Source: Hydractinia symbiolongicarpus
Taxonomy: Eukaryota; Cnidaria; Hydrozoa; Anthoathecata; Hydractiniidae
Direction of reading: 5' to 3'
Length of the DNA stretch: 64,000 nt
Assembly (NCBI RefSeq): GCF_029227915.1
Contig: NC_079877.1
Location: forward strand, 4,776,001 to 4,840,000
Position numbers and translations under genes: made by a program. A model generated the notes under the pieces. That model searched no databases, was not told the DNA's origin, and was given only the letters and a program-made list of their open reading frames with translations. Below are positions 48,350-61,154 of this stretch, in pieces (positions within the stretch are counted from its first letter, which is position 1; each line of letters begins with the position of its first letter).

Positions 48350-51300
48350 TTTCACCACTAAAACGCATGAGACTTGTAGTTTTCAAGAATGTTTTCATTT
48401 TTGATGAGACGCTGAATAAAAGCAGGTTAATCGCCGGCAAACGAAAACCTGCGATTTCCCGTAAATCCCGGACTCGGCCCGTATAGTCAAAGGTATACAA
48501 AGAAAGTACCCAGGGAGTAAACTCATTCCCAAAACGATTTTTTAAATTATTTTTTCACCACTAAAACGCATAAGACTTGTAGTTTTTAAAAATGTTTTCA
48601 TTTTTGATGAGACAGTAATAAAAGAAGTTTAATCGCCGGCAAACGAAAACCCGCGATTTCCCGTAAATCCCGGGCTTCGCCCGTACAGGCAAAAGTATAC
48701 AAAGAAAGTACCCAGGGAGTAAACTCATTTCCCGAACGATTTTTTAAATTACTTTTTCACCACTAAAGCGCATGAGACTTGTAGTTTTTAAAAATGTTTT
48801 CATTTTTGATGAGACGCTGAATAAAAGAAGTTTAATCGCCGGCAAACGAAAACCTGCGATTTCCCGTAAATCCTGGACTCGGCCCGTATAGTCAAAAGTA
48901 TACAAAGAAAGTATCCAGGGAGTAAACTCTTTTCCCAAACGATTTTTTAAATTATTATTTCACCACTAAAGCCCATGAGACTTGTAGTTTTTAAAAATGT
49001 TTTCATTTTTGATGGGACGCTGAATAAAAGAAGTTTAATCGCCGGCAAACGAAAACCTGCGACTTCCCGTAAATCCCAGACTCGGCCCGTATAGTCAAAA
49101 GTATACAAAGAAAGTACCCAGGGTGTAAACTCATTTCCCGAACGATTTTTTAAACTATTTTTTCACCACTAAAACGCATGAAACTTGTAGTTTTCAAAAA
49201 TGTTTTCATTTTTGATGAGACGCTGAATAAAAGAAGTTTAATCGCCGGCAAACGAAAACCTGCGATTTCCGTAAAACCCGTACTCGGCCCGTATAGTCAA
49301 AAGTATACAAAGAAAGTACCCAGGGAGTAAACTCATTTCCCAAACGATTTTTTAAATTATTATTTCACCACTAAAGCCCATGAGACTTGTAGTTTTTAAA
49401 AATGTTTTCATTTTTGATGAGACGCTGAATAAAAGAAGTTTAATCGTCGGCAAACGTAAACCCGCAATTTCCCGTAAATCCCGGTCTCGGCCCGTATAGT
49501 CAAAAGTATACAAGGAAAGTACCCAGGGAGTAAACTCATTTCCCTAAGGAATTTTTTAATTATTATTTCACCACTAAAGCCCATGAGACTTGTAGTTTTT
49601 AAAAATGTTTTCATTTTTGATGAGACGCTGAATAAAAGAAGTTTAATCGCCGGCAAACGAAAACCTGCGATTTCCCGTAAATCCTGGACTCGGCCCGTAT
49701 AGTCAAAAGTATACAAAGAAAGTACCCAGGGAGTAAACTCATTTCCCAAACGATTTTTTAAATTATTATTTCACCACTAAAACGCATAAGACTTGTAGTT
49801 TTTAAAAATGTTTTCATTTTTGATGAGACGCTGAATAAAAGAAGTTTAATCGCCGGCAAACGAAAACCCGCGATTTCCCGTAAATCCCGGGCTTGGCCCG
49901 TATAGTCAAAAGTATACAAAGAAAGTACCCAGGGAGTAAACTCATTTCCCAAACGATTTTTTAAATTATTATTTCACCACTAAAACGCATAAGACTTGTA
50001 GTTTTTAAAAATGTTTTCATTTTTGATGAGACGCTGAATAAAAGAAGTTTAATCGCCGGCAAACGAAAACCTGCGATTTCCCGTAAATCCTGGACTCGGC
50101 CCGTATAGTCAAAAGTATACAAAGAAAGTACCCAGGGAGTAAACTCATTTCCCAAACGATTTTTTAAATTATTATTTCACCACTAAAACGCATGAGACTT
50201 GTAGTTTTCAAGAATGTTTTCATTTTTGATGAGACGCTGAATAAAAGCAGGTTAATCGCCGGCAAACGAAAACCTGCGATTTCCCGTAAATCCCGGACTC
50301 GGCCCGTATAGTCAAAAGTATACAAAGAAAGTACCCAGGGAGTAAACTCATTCCCAAAACGATTTTTTAAATTATTTTTTCACCACTAAAACGCATAAGA
50401 CTTGTAGTTTTTAAAAATGTTTTCATTTTTGATGAGACAGTGAATAAAAGAAGTTTAATCGCCGGCAAACGAAAACCCGCGATTTCCCGTAAATCCCGGG
50501 CTTCGCCCGTATAGGCAAAAGTATACAAAGAAAGTACCCAAGGAGTAAACTCATTTCCCGAACGATTTTTTAAATTACTTTTTCACCACTAAAGCGCATG
50601 AGACTTGTAGTTTTTAAAAATGTTTTCATTTTTGATAAGACGCTGAATAAAAGAAGTTTAATCGCCGGCAAACGAAAACCTGCGATTTCCCGTAAATCCT
50701 GGACTCGGCCCGTATAGTCAAAAGTATACAAAGAAAGTATCCAGGGAGTAAACTCTTTTCCCAAACGATTTTTTAAATTATTATTTCACCACTAAAGCCC
50801 ATCAGACTTGTAGTTTTTAAAAATGTTTTCATTTTTGATGGGACGCTGAATAAAAGAAGTTTAATCGCCGGCAAACGAAAACCTGCAACTTCCCGTAAAT
50901 CCCAGACTCGGCCCGTATAGTCAAAAGTATACAAAGAAAGTACCCAGGGTGTAAACTCATTTCCCGAACGAATTTTTAAACTATTTTTTCACCACTAAAA
51001 CGCATGAGACTTGTAGTTTTCAAAAATGTTTTCATTTTTGATGAGACGCTGAATAAAAGAAGTTTAATCGCCGGCAAACGAAAACCTGCGATTTCCGTAA
51101 ATCCCGTACTCGGCCCGTATAGTCAAAAGTATACAAAGAAAGTACCCAGGGAGTAAACTCATTTCCCAAACGATTTTTTAAATTATTATTTCACCACTAA
51201 AGCCCATGAGACTTGTAGTTTTTAAAAATGTTTTCATTTTTGATGAGACGCTGAATAAAAGAAGTTTAATCGTCGGCAAACGAAAACCCGCAATTTCCCG

Positions 51301-54300
51301 TAAATCCCGGTCTCGGCCCGTATAGTCAAAAGTATACAAGGAAAGTACCCAGGGAGTAAACTCATTTCCCTAAGGAATTTTTTAATTATTATTTCACCAC
51401 TAAAGCCCATGAGACTTGTAGTTTTTAAAAATGTTTTCATTTTTGATGAGACGCTGAATAAAAGAAGTTTAATCGCCGGCAAACGAAAACCTGCGATTTC
51501 CCGTAAATCCTGGACTCGGCCCGTATAGTCAAAAGTATACAAAGAAAGTACCCAGGGAGTAAACTCATTTCCCAAACGATTTTTTAAATTATTATTTCAC
51601 CACTAAAACGCATGAGACTTGTAGTTTTCAAGAATGTTTTCATTTTTGATGAGACGCTGAATAAAAGCAGGTTAATCGCCGGCAAACGAAAACCTGCGAT
51701 TTCCCGTAAATCCCGGACTCGGCCCGTATAGTCAAAGGTATACAAAGAAAGTACCCAGGGAGTAAACTCATTCCCAAAACGATTTTTTAAATTATTTTTT
51801 CACCACTAAAACGCATAAGACTTGTAGTTTTTAAAAATGTTTTCATTTTTGATGAGACAGTAATAAAAGAAGTTTAATCGCCGGCAAACGAAAACCCGCG
51901 ATTTCCCGTAAATCCCGGGCTTCGCCCGTACAGGCAAAAGTATACAAAGAAAGTACCCAGGGAGTAAACTCATTTCCCGAACGATTTTTTAAATTACTTT
52001 TTCACCACTAAAGCGCATGAGACTTGTAGTTTTTAAAAATGTTTTCATTTTTGATGAGACGCTGAATAAAAGAAGTTTAATCGCCGGCAAACGAAAACCT
52101 GCGATTTCCCGTAAATCCTGGACTCGGCCCGTATAGTCAAAAGTATACAAAGAAAGTATCCAGGGAGTAAACTCTTTTCCCAAACGATTTTTTAAATTAT
52201 TATTTCACCACTAAAGCCCATGAGACTTGTAGTTTTTAAAAATGTTTTCATTTTTGATGGGACGCTGAATAAAAGAAGTTTAATCGCCGGCAAACGAAAA
52301 CCTGCGACTTCCCGTAAATCCCAGACTCGGCCCGTATAGTCAAAAGTATACAAAGAAAGTACCCAGGGTGTAAACTCATTTCCCGAACGATTTTTTAAAC
52401 TATTTTTTCACCACTAAAACGCATGAAACTTGTAGTTTTCAAAAATGTTTTCATTTTTGATGAGACGCTGAATAAAAGAAGTTTAATCGCCGGCAAACGA
52501 AAACCTGCGATTTCCGTAAAACCCGTACTCGGCCCGTATAGTCAAAAGTATACAAAGAAAGTACCCAGGGAGTAAACTCATTTCCCAAACGATTTTTTAA
52601 ATTATTATTTCACCACTAAAGCCCATGAGACTTGTAGTTTTTAAAAATGTTTTCATTTTTGATGAGACGCTGAATAAAAGAAGTTTAATCGTCGGCAAAC
52701 GTAAACCCGCAATTTCCCGTAAATCCCGGTCTCGGCCCGTATAGTCAAAAGTATACAAGGAAAGTACCCAGGGAGTAAACTCATTTCCCTAAGGAATTTT
52801 TTAATTATTATTTCACCACTAAAGCCCATGAGACTTGTAGTTTTTAAAAATGTTTTCATTTTTGATGAGACGCTGAATAAAAGAAGTTTAATCGCCGGCA
52901 AACGAAAACCTGCGATTTCCCGTAAATCCTGGACTCGGCCCGTATAGTCAAAAGTATACAAAGAAAGTACCCAGGGAGTAAACTCATTTCCCAAACGATT
53001 TTTTAAATTATTATTTCACCACTAAAACGCATAAGACTTGTAGTTTTTAAAAATGTTTTCATTTTTGATGAGACGCTGAATAAAAGAAGTTTAATCGCCG
53101 GCAAACGAAAACCCGCGATTTCCCGTAAATCCCGGGCTTGGCCCGTATAGTCAAAAGTATACAAAGAAAGTACCCAGGGAGTAAACTCATTTCCCAAACG
53201 ATTTTTTAAATTATTATTTCACCACTAAAACGCATAAGACTTGTAGTTTTTAAAAATGTTTTCATTTTTGATGAGACGCTGAATAAAAGAAGTTTAATCG
53301 CCGGCAAACGAAAACCTGCGATTTCCCGTAAATCCTGGACTCGGCCCGTATAGTCAAAAGTATACAAAGAAAGTACCCAGGGAGTAAACTCATTTCCCAA
53401 ACGATTTTTTAAATTATTATTTCACCACTAAAACGCATGAGACTTGTAGTTTTCAAGAATGTTTTCATTTTTGATGAGACGCTGAATAAAAGCAGGTTAA
53501 TCGCCGGCAAACGAAAACCTGCGATTTCCCGTAAATCCCGGACTCGGCCCGTATAGTCAAAAGTATACAAAGAAAGTACCCAGGGAGTAAACTCATTCCC
53601 AAAACGATTTTTTAAATTATTTTTTCACCACTAAAACGCATAAGACTTGTAGTTTTTAAAAATGTTTTCATTTTTGATGAGACAGTGAATAAAAGAAGTT
53701 TAATCGCCGGCAAACGAAAACCCGCGATTTCCCGTAAATCCCGGGCTTCGCCCGTATAGGCAAAAGTATACAAAGAAAGTACCCAAGGAGTAAACTCATT
53801 TCCCGAACGATTTTTTAAATTACTTTTTCACCACTAAAGCGCATGAGACTTGTAGTTTTTAAAAATGTTTTCATTTTTGATAAGACGCTGAATAAAAGAA
53901 GTTTAATCGCCGGCAAACGAAAACCTGCGATTTCCCGTAAATCCTGGACTCGGCCCGTATAGTCAAAAGTATACAAAGAAAGTATCCAGGGAGTAAACTC
54001 TTTTCCCAAACGATTTTTTAAATTATTATTTCACCACTAAAGCCCATCAGACTTGTAGTTTTTAAAAATGTTTTCATTTTTGATGGGACGCTGAATAAAA
54101 GAAGTTTAATCGCCGGCAAACGAAAACCTGCGACTTCCCGTAAATCCCAGACTCGGCCCGTATAGTCAAAAGTATACAAAGAAAGTACCCAGGGTGTAAA
54201 CTCATTTCCCGAACGATTTTTTAAACTATTTTTTCACCACTAAAACGCATGAGACTTGTAGTTTTCAAAAATGTTTTCATTTTTGATGAGACGCTGAATA

Positions 54301-54839
54301 AAAGAAGTTTAATCGCCGGCAAACGAAAACCTGCGATTTCCGTAAATCCCGTACTCGGCCCGTATAGTCAAAAGTATACAAAGAAAGTACCCAGGGAGTA
54401 AACTCATTTCCCAAACGATTTTTTAAATTATTATTTCACCACTAAAGCCCATGAGACTTGTAGTTTTTAAAAATGTTTTCATTTTTGATGAGACGCTGAA
54501 TAAAAGAAGTTTAATCGTCGGCAAACGAAAACCCGCAATTTCCCGTAAATCCCGGTCTCGGCCCGTATAGTCAAAAGTATACAAGGAAAGTACCCAGGGA
54601 GTAAACTCATTTCCCTAAGGAATTTTTTAATTATTATTTCACCACTAAAGCCAATGAGACTTGTAGTTTTTAAAAATGTTTTCATTTTTGATGAGACGCT
54701 GAATAAAAGAAGTTTAATCGCCGGCAAACGAAAACCTGCGATTTCCCGTAAATCCTGGACTCGGCCCGTATAGTCAAAAGTATACAAAGAAAGTACCCAG
54801 GGAGTAAACTCATTTCCCAAACGATTTTTTAAATTATTA
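48350..54839 (+). repeat. Tandem duplication, 3,245-bp unit (16 monomers minus 3 bp)
   Basis: 48350-51594 and 51595-54839 are adjacent and nearly identical. Private markers at a constant 3,245-bp offset include GTCAAAGGTATAC, CGTACAGGCAAAAG, GAGACAGTAATAAAAG (one base short), GTAAAACCCGTAC (49271 and 52516), CAAACGTAAACCCGC, CCTAAGGAATTTTTTAATT, CCCAAGGAG and CCCATCAGAC. Differences are few, for example CTGCAACTTCCC and CGAATTTTTAAAC in the first copy only. Internally the unit is a 9-mer (1,826) plus a 7-mer (1,419) sharing the same marker monomers. Confidence 0.9.
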
Positions 54840-55531
54840 TTTCACCACTAAAACGCATAAGACTTGTAGTTTTTAAAAATGTTTTCATTTTTGATGAGAC
54901 GCTGAATAAAAGAAGTTTAATCGCCGGCAAACGAAAACCCGCGATTTCCCGTAAATCCCGGGCTTGGCCCGTATAGTCAAAAGTATACAAAGAAAGTACC
55001 CAGGGAGTAAACTCATTTCCCAAACGATTTTTTAAATTATTATTTCACCACTAAAACGCATAAGACTTGTAGTTTTTAAAAATGTTTTCATTTTTGATGA
55101 GACGCTGAATAAAAGAAGTTTAATCGCCGGCAAACGAAAACTTGCAATTTCCCGTAAATCCTGGAGTCGGCCCGTATAGTCAAAAGTATACAAAGAAAGT
55201 ATCCAGGGAGTAAACTCTTTTCCCAAACGATTTTTTAAATTATTATTTCACCACTAAAGCCCATGAGACTTGTAGTTTTTAAAAATGTTTTCATTTTTGA
55301 TGAGACGCTGAATAAAAGAAGTTTAATCGCCGGCAAACGAAAACCTGCGATTTCCCGTAAATCCTGGACTCGGCCCGTATAGTCAAAAGTATACAAAGAA
55401 AGTATCCAGGGAGTAAACTCATTTCCCAAACGATTTTTTAAATTATTATTTCACCACTAAAGCCCATGAGACTTGCAGTTTTTAAAAATGTTTTCATTTT
55501 TGATGAGACGCTGAATAAAAGAAGTTGAATC

Positions 55532-55734
55532 GCCTGCAAACAAAAACCTGCGATTTCCCGTAAATCCCGGACTCGGCCCGTATAGTCAAAAGTATACAAA
55601 GAAAGTACCCAGGGAGTAAACTAATTTCCCAAACGATTTTTTAAATTATTATTTCACCACTAAAGCCCATGAGACTTGTAGTTTTTAAAAATGTTTTCAT
55701 TTTTGATGAGACGCTGAATAAAAGAAGTTTAATC
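55532..55734 (+). repeat. Type I monomer (GCCTGC variant, 203 bp)
   Basis: The unit starts GCCTGCAAACAAAAACC: GCCGGC is lost by G-to-T and the CG of AAACGAAAACC is lost by G-to-A. Twelve such units start at 38090, 55532, 55938, 56344, 58373, 59434, 59840, 60652, 61058, 61464, 62276 and 63697. All but the first lie in region 3, and most spacings are 406 or 812 bp. Confidence 0.85.
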
Positions 55735-55937
55735 GCCGGCAAACGAAAACCCGCGACTTCCCGTAAATCCCGGGCTTGGCCCGTATAGTCAAAAGTTTAC
55801 GAAGATAGTACCCAGGGAGTAAACTCATTTCCCGAACGATTTTTTAATTCATTTTTTCACCACTAAAACGCATGAGACTTGTAGTTTTTAAAAATGTTTT
55901 CATTTTTGATGAGACGCTGAATAAAAGAAGTTTAATC

Positions 55938-56343
55938 GCCTGCAAACAAAAACCTGCGATTTCCCGTTAATCCCGGACTCGGCCCGTATAGTCAAAAGTA
56001 TACAAAGAAAGTACCCAGGGAGTAAACTCATTTCCCAAACGATTTTTTAAATTATTATTTCACCACTAAAGCCCATGAGACTTGTAGTTTTTAAAAATGT
56101 TTTCATTTTTGATGAGACGCTAAATAAAAGAAGTTTAATCGCCGGCAAACGAAAACCCGCCATTTCCCGTAAACCCCGGACTCGGCCCGCATAGTCAAAA
56201 GTATACAAAGAAAGTACCCAGGGTGTAAACTCATTTCCCGAACGATTTTTTAATTCATTTTTTCACCACTAAAACGCTTGAGACTTGTAGTTTTTAAAAA
56301 TGTTTTCATTTTTGATGAGACGCTGAATAAAAGAAGTTTAATC
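55938..56343 (+). repeat. I+J dimer, 406-bp higher-order unit of region 3
   Basis: Type I (55938-56140) is followed by type J (56141-56343). J is marked by GACGCTAAATAAAAG just upstream, ACCCGCCATTTCC or ACCCGCCAGTTTCC, GTAAACCCCGGAC, GGCCCGCATAG, GGGTGTAAAC and TTTTTTAATTCATTTTTTC. The I-J alternation recurs at 56344, 59434, 59840, 61058, 61464, 62276 and 63697 or its neighbours, so the working period here is 406 bp, unlike regions 1 and 2. Confidence 0.8.
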
Positions 56344-57672
56344 GCCTGCAAACAAAAACCTGCGATTTCCCGTAAATCCCGGACTCGGCCCGTATAGTCA
56401 AAAGTATACAAAGAAAGTACCCAGGGAGTAAACTCATTTCCCAAACGATTTTTTAAATTATTATTTCACCACTAAAGCCCATGAGACTTGTAGTTTTTAA
56501 AAATGTTTTCATTTTTGATGAGACGCTAAATAAAAGAAGTTTAATCGCCGGCAAACGAAAACCCGCCATTTTCCGTAAACCCCGGACTCGGCCCGCATAG
56601 TCAAAAGTATACAAAGAAAGTACCCAGGGTGTAAACTCATTTCCCGAACGATTTTTTAATTCATTTTTTCACCATTAAAACGCATGAGACTTGTAGTTTT
56701 CAAAAATGTTTTCATTTTTGATGAGACGCTGAATAAAAGAAGTTTAATCGCCGGCAAACGAAAACCTGCGATTTCATGTAAATCCTGGACTCGGCCCGTA
56801 TAGTCAAAAGTATACAAAGAAAGTATCCAGGGAGTAAACTCATTTCCCGAACGATTTTTTAATTCATTTTTTCACCATTAAAACGCATGAGACTTGTAGT
56901 TTTTAAAAATGTTTTCATTTTTGATGGGACGCTGAATAAAAGAAGTTTAATCGCCGGCAAACGAAAACCTGCGACTTCCCGTAAATCCCAGACTCGGCCC
57001 GTATAGTCAAAAGTATACAAAGAAAGTACCCAGGGTGTAAACTCATTTCCCGAACGATTTTTTAAACTATTTTTTCACCACTAAAACGCATGAGACTTGT
57101 AGTTTTCAAAAATGTTTTCATTTTTGATGAGACGCTGAATAAAAGAAGTTTAATCGCCGGCAAACGAAAACCTGCGATTTCCGTAAATCCCGTACTCGGC
57201 CCGTATAGTCAAAAGTATACAAAGAAAGTACCCAGGGAGTAAACTCATTTCCCAAACGATTTTTTAAATTATTATTTCACCACTAAAGCCCATGAGACTT
57301 GTAGTTTTTAAAAATGTTTTCATTTTTGATGAGACGCTGAATAAAAGAAGTTTAATCGTCGGCAAACGAAAACCCGCAATTTCCCGTAAATCCCGGTCTC
57401 GGCCCGTATAGTCAAAAGTATACAAGGAAAGTACCCAGGGAGTAAACTCATTTCCCTAAGGAATTTTTTAATTATTATTTCACCACTAAAGCCCATGAGA
57501 CTTGTAGTTTTTAAAAATGTTTTCATTTTTGATGAGACGCTGAATAAAAGAAGTTTAATCGCCGGCAAACGAAAACCTGCGATTTCCCGTAAATCCTGGA
57601 CTCGGCCCGTATAGTCAAAAGTATACAAAGAAAGTACCCAGGGAGTAAACTCATTTCCCAAACGATTTTTTA

Positions 57673-59795
57673 AATTATTATTTCACCACTAAAACGCATA
57701 AGACTTGTAGTTTTTAAAAATGTTTTCATTTTTGATGAGACGCTGAATAAAAGAAGTTTAATCGCCGGCAAACGAAAACCCGCGATTTCCTGCAAATCCC
57801 GGGCTTGGCCCGTATAGTCAAAAGTATACAAAGAAAGTACCCAGGGAGTAAACTCATTTCCCAAACGATTTTTTAAATTATTATTTCACCACTAAAACGC
57901 ATAAGACTTGTAGTTTTTAAAAATGTTTTCATTTTTGATGAGACGCTGAATAAAAGAAGTTTAATCGCCGGCAAACGAAAACTTGCGATTTCCCGTAAAT
58001 CCTGGACTCGGCCCGTATAGTCAAAAGTATACAAAGAAAGTATCCAGGGAGTAAACTCTTTTCCCAAACGATTTTTTAAATTATTATTTCACCACTAAAG
58101 CCCATGAGACTTGTAGTTTTTAAAAATGTTTTAATTTTTGATGAGACGCTGAATAAAAGAAGTTTAATCGCCGGCAAACGAAAACCCGCGACTTCCCGTA
58201 AATCCCGGGCTTGGCCCGTATAGTCAAAAGTTTACGAAGATAGTACCCAGGGAGTAAACTCATTTCCCGAACGATTTTTTAATTCATTTTTTCACCACTA
58301 AAACGCATGAGACTTGTAGTTTTTAAAAATGTTTTCATTTTTGATGAGACGCTGAATTAAAGAAGTTTAATCGCCTGCAAACAAAAACCTGCGATTTCCC
58401 GTTAATCCCGGACTCGGCCCGTATAGTCAAAAGTATACAAAGAAAGTACCCAGGGAGTAAACTCATTTCCCAAACGATTTTTTAAATTATTATTTCACCA
58501 CTAAAGCCCATGAGACTTGTAGTTTTTAAAAATGTTTTCATTTTTGATGAGACGCTAAATAAAAGAAGTTTAATCGCCGGCAAACGAAAACCCGCCATTT
58601 CCCGTAAACCCCGGACTCGGCCCGCATAGTCAAAAGTATACAAAGAAAGTACCCAGGGTGTAAACTCATTTCCCGAACGATTTTTTAATTCATTTTTTCA
58701 CCACTAAAACGCTTGAGACTTGTAGTTTTTAAAAAAATATTATTTCACCACTAAAACGCATAAGACTTGTAGTTTTTAAAAATGTTTTCATTTTTGATGA
58801 GACGCTGAATAAAAGAATTTAATCGCCGGCAAACGAAAACCCGCGATTTCCCGTAAATCCCGGGCTTGGCCCGTATAGTCAAAAGTATACAAAGAAAGTA
58901 CCCAGGGAGTAAACTCATTTCCCAAACGATTTTTTAAATTATTATTTCACCACTAAAACGCATAAGACTTGTAGTTTTTAAAAATATTTTCATTTTTGAT
59001 GAGACGCTGAATAAAAGAAGTTTAATCGCCGGCAAACGAAAACTTGCGATTTCCCGTAAATCCTGGACTCGGCCCGTATAGTCAAAAGTATACAAAGAAA
59101 GTATCCAGGGAGTAAACTCTTTTCCCAAACGATTTTTTAAATTATTATTTCACCACTAAAGCCCATGAGACTTGTAGTTTTTAAAAATGTTTTCATTTTT
59201 GATGAGACGCTGAATAAAAGAAGTTTAATCGCCGGCAAACGAAAACCCGCGACTTCCCGTAAATCCCGGGCTTGGCCCGTATAGTCAAAAGTTTACGAAG
59301 ATAGTACCCAGGGAGTAAACTCATTTCCCGAACGATTTTTTAATTCATTTTTTCACCACTAAAACGCATGAGACTTGTAGTTTTTAAAAATGTTTTCATT
59401 TTTGATGAGACGCTGAATAAAAGAAGTTTAATCGCCTGCAAACAAAAACCTGCGATTTCCCGTTAATCCCGGACTCGGCCCGTATAGTCAAAAGTATACA
59501 AAGAAAGTACCCAGGGAGTAAACTCATTTCCCAAACGATTTTTTAAATTATTATTTCACCACTAAAGCCCATGAGACTTGTAGTTTTTAAAAATGTTTTC
59601 ATTTTTGATGAGACGCTAAATAAAAGAAGTTTAATCGCCGGCAAACGAAAACCCGCCATTTCCCGTAAACCCCGGACTCGGCCCGCATAGTCAAAAGTAT
59701 ACAAAGAAAGTACCCAGGGTGTAAACTCATTTCCCGAACGATTTTTTAATTCATTTTTTCACCACTAAAACGCTTGAGACTTGTAGTTTTTAAAA
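57673..59795 (+). repeat. Tandem duplication, 1,061-bp unit, out of register
   Basis: 57673-58734 and 58735-59795 are adjacent copies of 5.2 monomers (offset 1,062, then 1,061 after a one-base loss in AAAGAATTTAATCG near 58.82 kb). Both carry ACTTGCGATTTCCC, AAAGTTTACGAAGATAG, CCCGTTAATCCC and CGCTTGAGACTTG. Because the unit is not a whole number of monomers, it cannot come from crossing-over between aligned monomers; the join is in the composite monomer at 58576-58824. Confidence 0.85.
58576..58824 (+). repeat. Composite monomer (249 bp) at duplication join
   Basis: After GTAGTTTTTAAAAA the sequence continues AATATTATTTCACCAC, jumping from the TTTTTAAAAA palindrome back to the TTATTATTTCACC segment and adding about 47 bp. 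Only A-rich microhomology, with perhaps one or two untemplated A residues, is visible at the join. It occurs once in the window. Confidence 0.85.
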
Positions 59796-61154
59796 ATGTT
59801 TTCATTTTTGATGAGACGCTGAATAAAAGAAGTTTAATCGCCTGCAAACAAAAATCTGCGATTTCCCGTAAATCCCGGACTCGGCCCGTATAGTCAAAAG
59901 TATACAAAGAAAGTACCCAGGGAGTAAACTCATTTCCCAAACGATTTTTTAAATTATTATTTCACCACTAAAGCCCATGAGACTTGTAGTTTTTAAAAAT
60001 GTTTTCATTTTTGATGAGACGCTAAATAAAAGAAGTTTAATCGCCGGCAAACGAAAACCCGCCATTTTCCGTAAACCCCGGACTCGGCCCGCATAGTCAA
60101 AAGTATACAAAGAAAGTACCCAGGGTGTAAACTCATTTCCCGAACGATTTTTTAATTCATTTTTTCACCATTAAAACGCATGAGACTTGTAGTTTTCAAA
60201 AATGTTTTCATTTTTGGTGAGACGCTGAATAAAAGAAGTTTAATCGCCGGCAAACGAAAACCTGCGATTTCCCGTAAATCCCGGACTCGGCCCGTATAGT
60301 CAAAAGTATACAAAGAAAGTACCCAGGGAGTAAACTAATTTCCCAAACGATTTTTTAAATTATTATTTCACCACTAAAGCCCATGAGACTTGTAGTTTTT
60401 AAAAATGTTTTCATTTTTGATGAGACGCTGAATAAAAGAAGTTTAATCGCCGGCAAACGAAAACCCGCGACTTCCCGTAAATCCCGGACTCGGCCCGTAT
60501 AGTCAAAAGTATACAAAGAAAGTACCCAGGGAGTAAACTAATTTCCCAAACGATTTTTTAAATTATTATTTCACCACTAAAGCCCATGAGACTTGCAGTT
60601 TTTAAAAATGTTTTCATTTTTGATGAGACGCTGAATAAAAGAAGTTTAATCGCCTGCAAACAAAAACCTGCGCTTTCCCGTAAATCCCGGACTCGGCCCG
60701 TATAGTCAAAAGTATACAAAGAAAGTACCCAGGGAGTAAACTAATTTCCCAAACGATTTTTTAAATTATTATTTCACCACTAAAGCCCATGAGACTTGTA
60801 GTTTTTAAAAATGTTTTCATTCTTGATGAGACGCTGAATAAAAGAAGTTTAATCGCCGGCAAACGAAAACCCGCGACTTCCCGTAAATCCCGGGCTTGGC
60901 CCGTATAGTCAAAAGTATACGAAGATAGTACCCAGGGAGTAAACTCATTTCCCGAACGATTTTTTAATTCATTTTTTCACCACTAAAACGCATCAGACTT
61001 GTAGTTTTTAAAAATGTTTTCATTTTTGATGAGACGCTGAATAAAAGAAGTTTAATCGCCTGCAAACAAAAACCTGCGATTTCCCGTTAATCCCGGACTC
61101 GGCCCGTATAGTCAAAAGTATACAAAGAAAGTACCCAGGGAGGAAACTCATTTC

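Larger units (their letters stand above)
54058..58176 (+). repeat. Block pair, 2,841 bp apart (14 monomers minus 1 bp)
   Basis: About 1.28 kb at 54058-55335 recurs at 56899-58176, including GATGGGACG, CCCAGACTCGG, TCCCGTACTCGG, GTCGGCAAACG with CCGCAATTTCCC, CAAGGAAAGTACC and CCTAAGGAATTTTTTAATT. It carries a block of region-2 type into region 3, splitting the dimeric array there. Confidence 0.8.

Noticed and set aside
49408-49749. 113-codon minus-strand frames (also 51234, 52653, 54479, 57320) and 102-codon frames (40282, 42919)
   Set aside because: These run through two monomers only because an indel (for example CCTAAGGAATTTTTTAATT) moves the reading into another frame of the next unit. 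The second half is a different frame of the same repeat, so the product would not be a repeated protein. Treated as chance.
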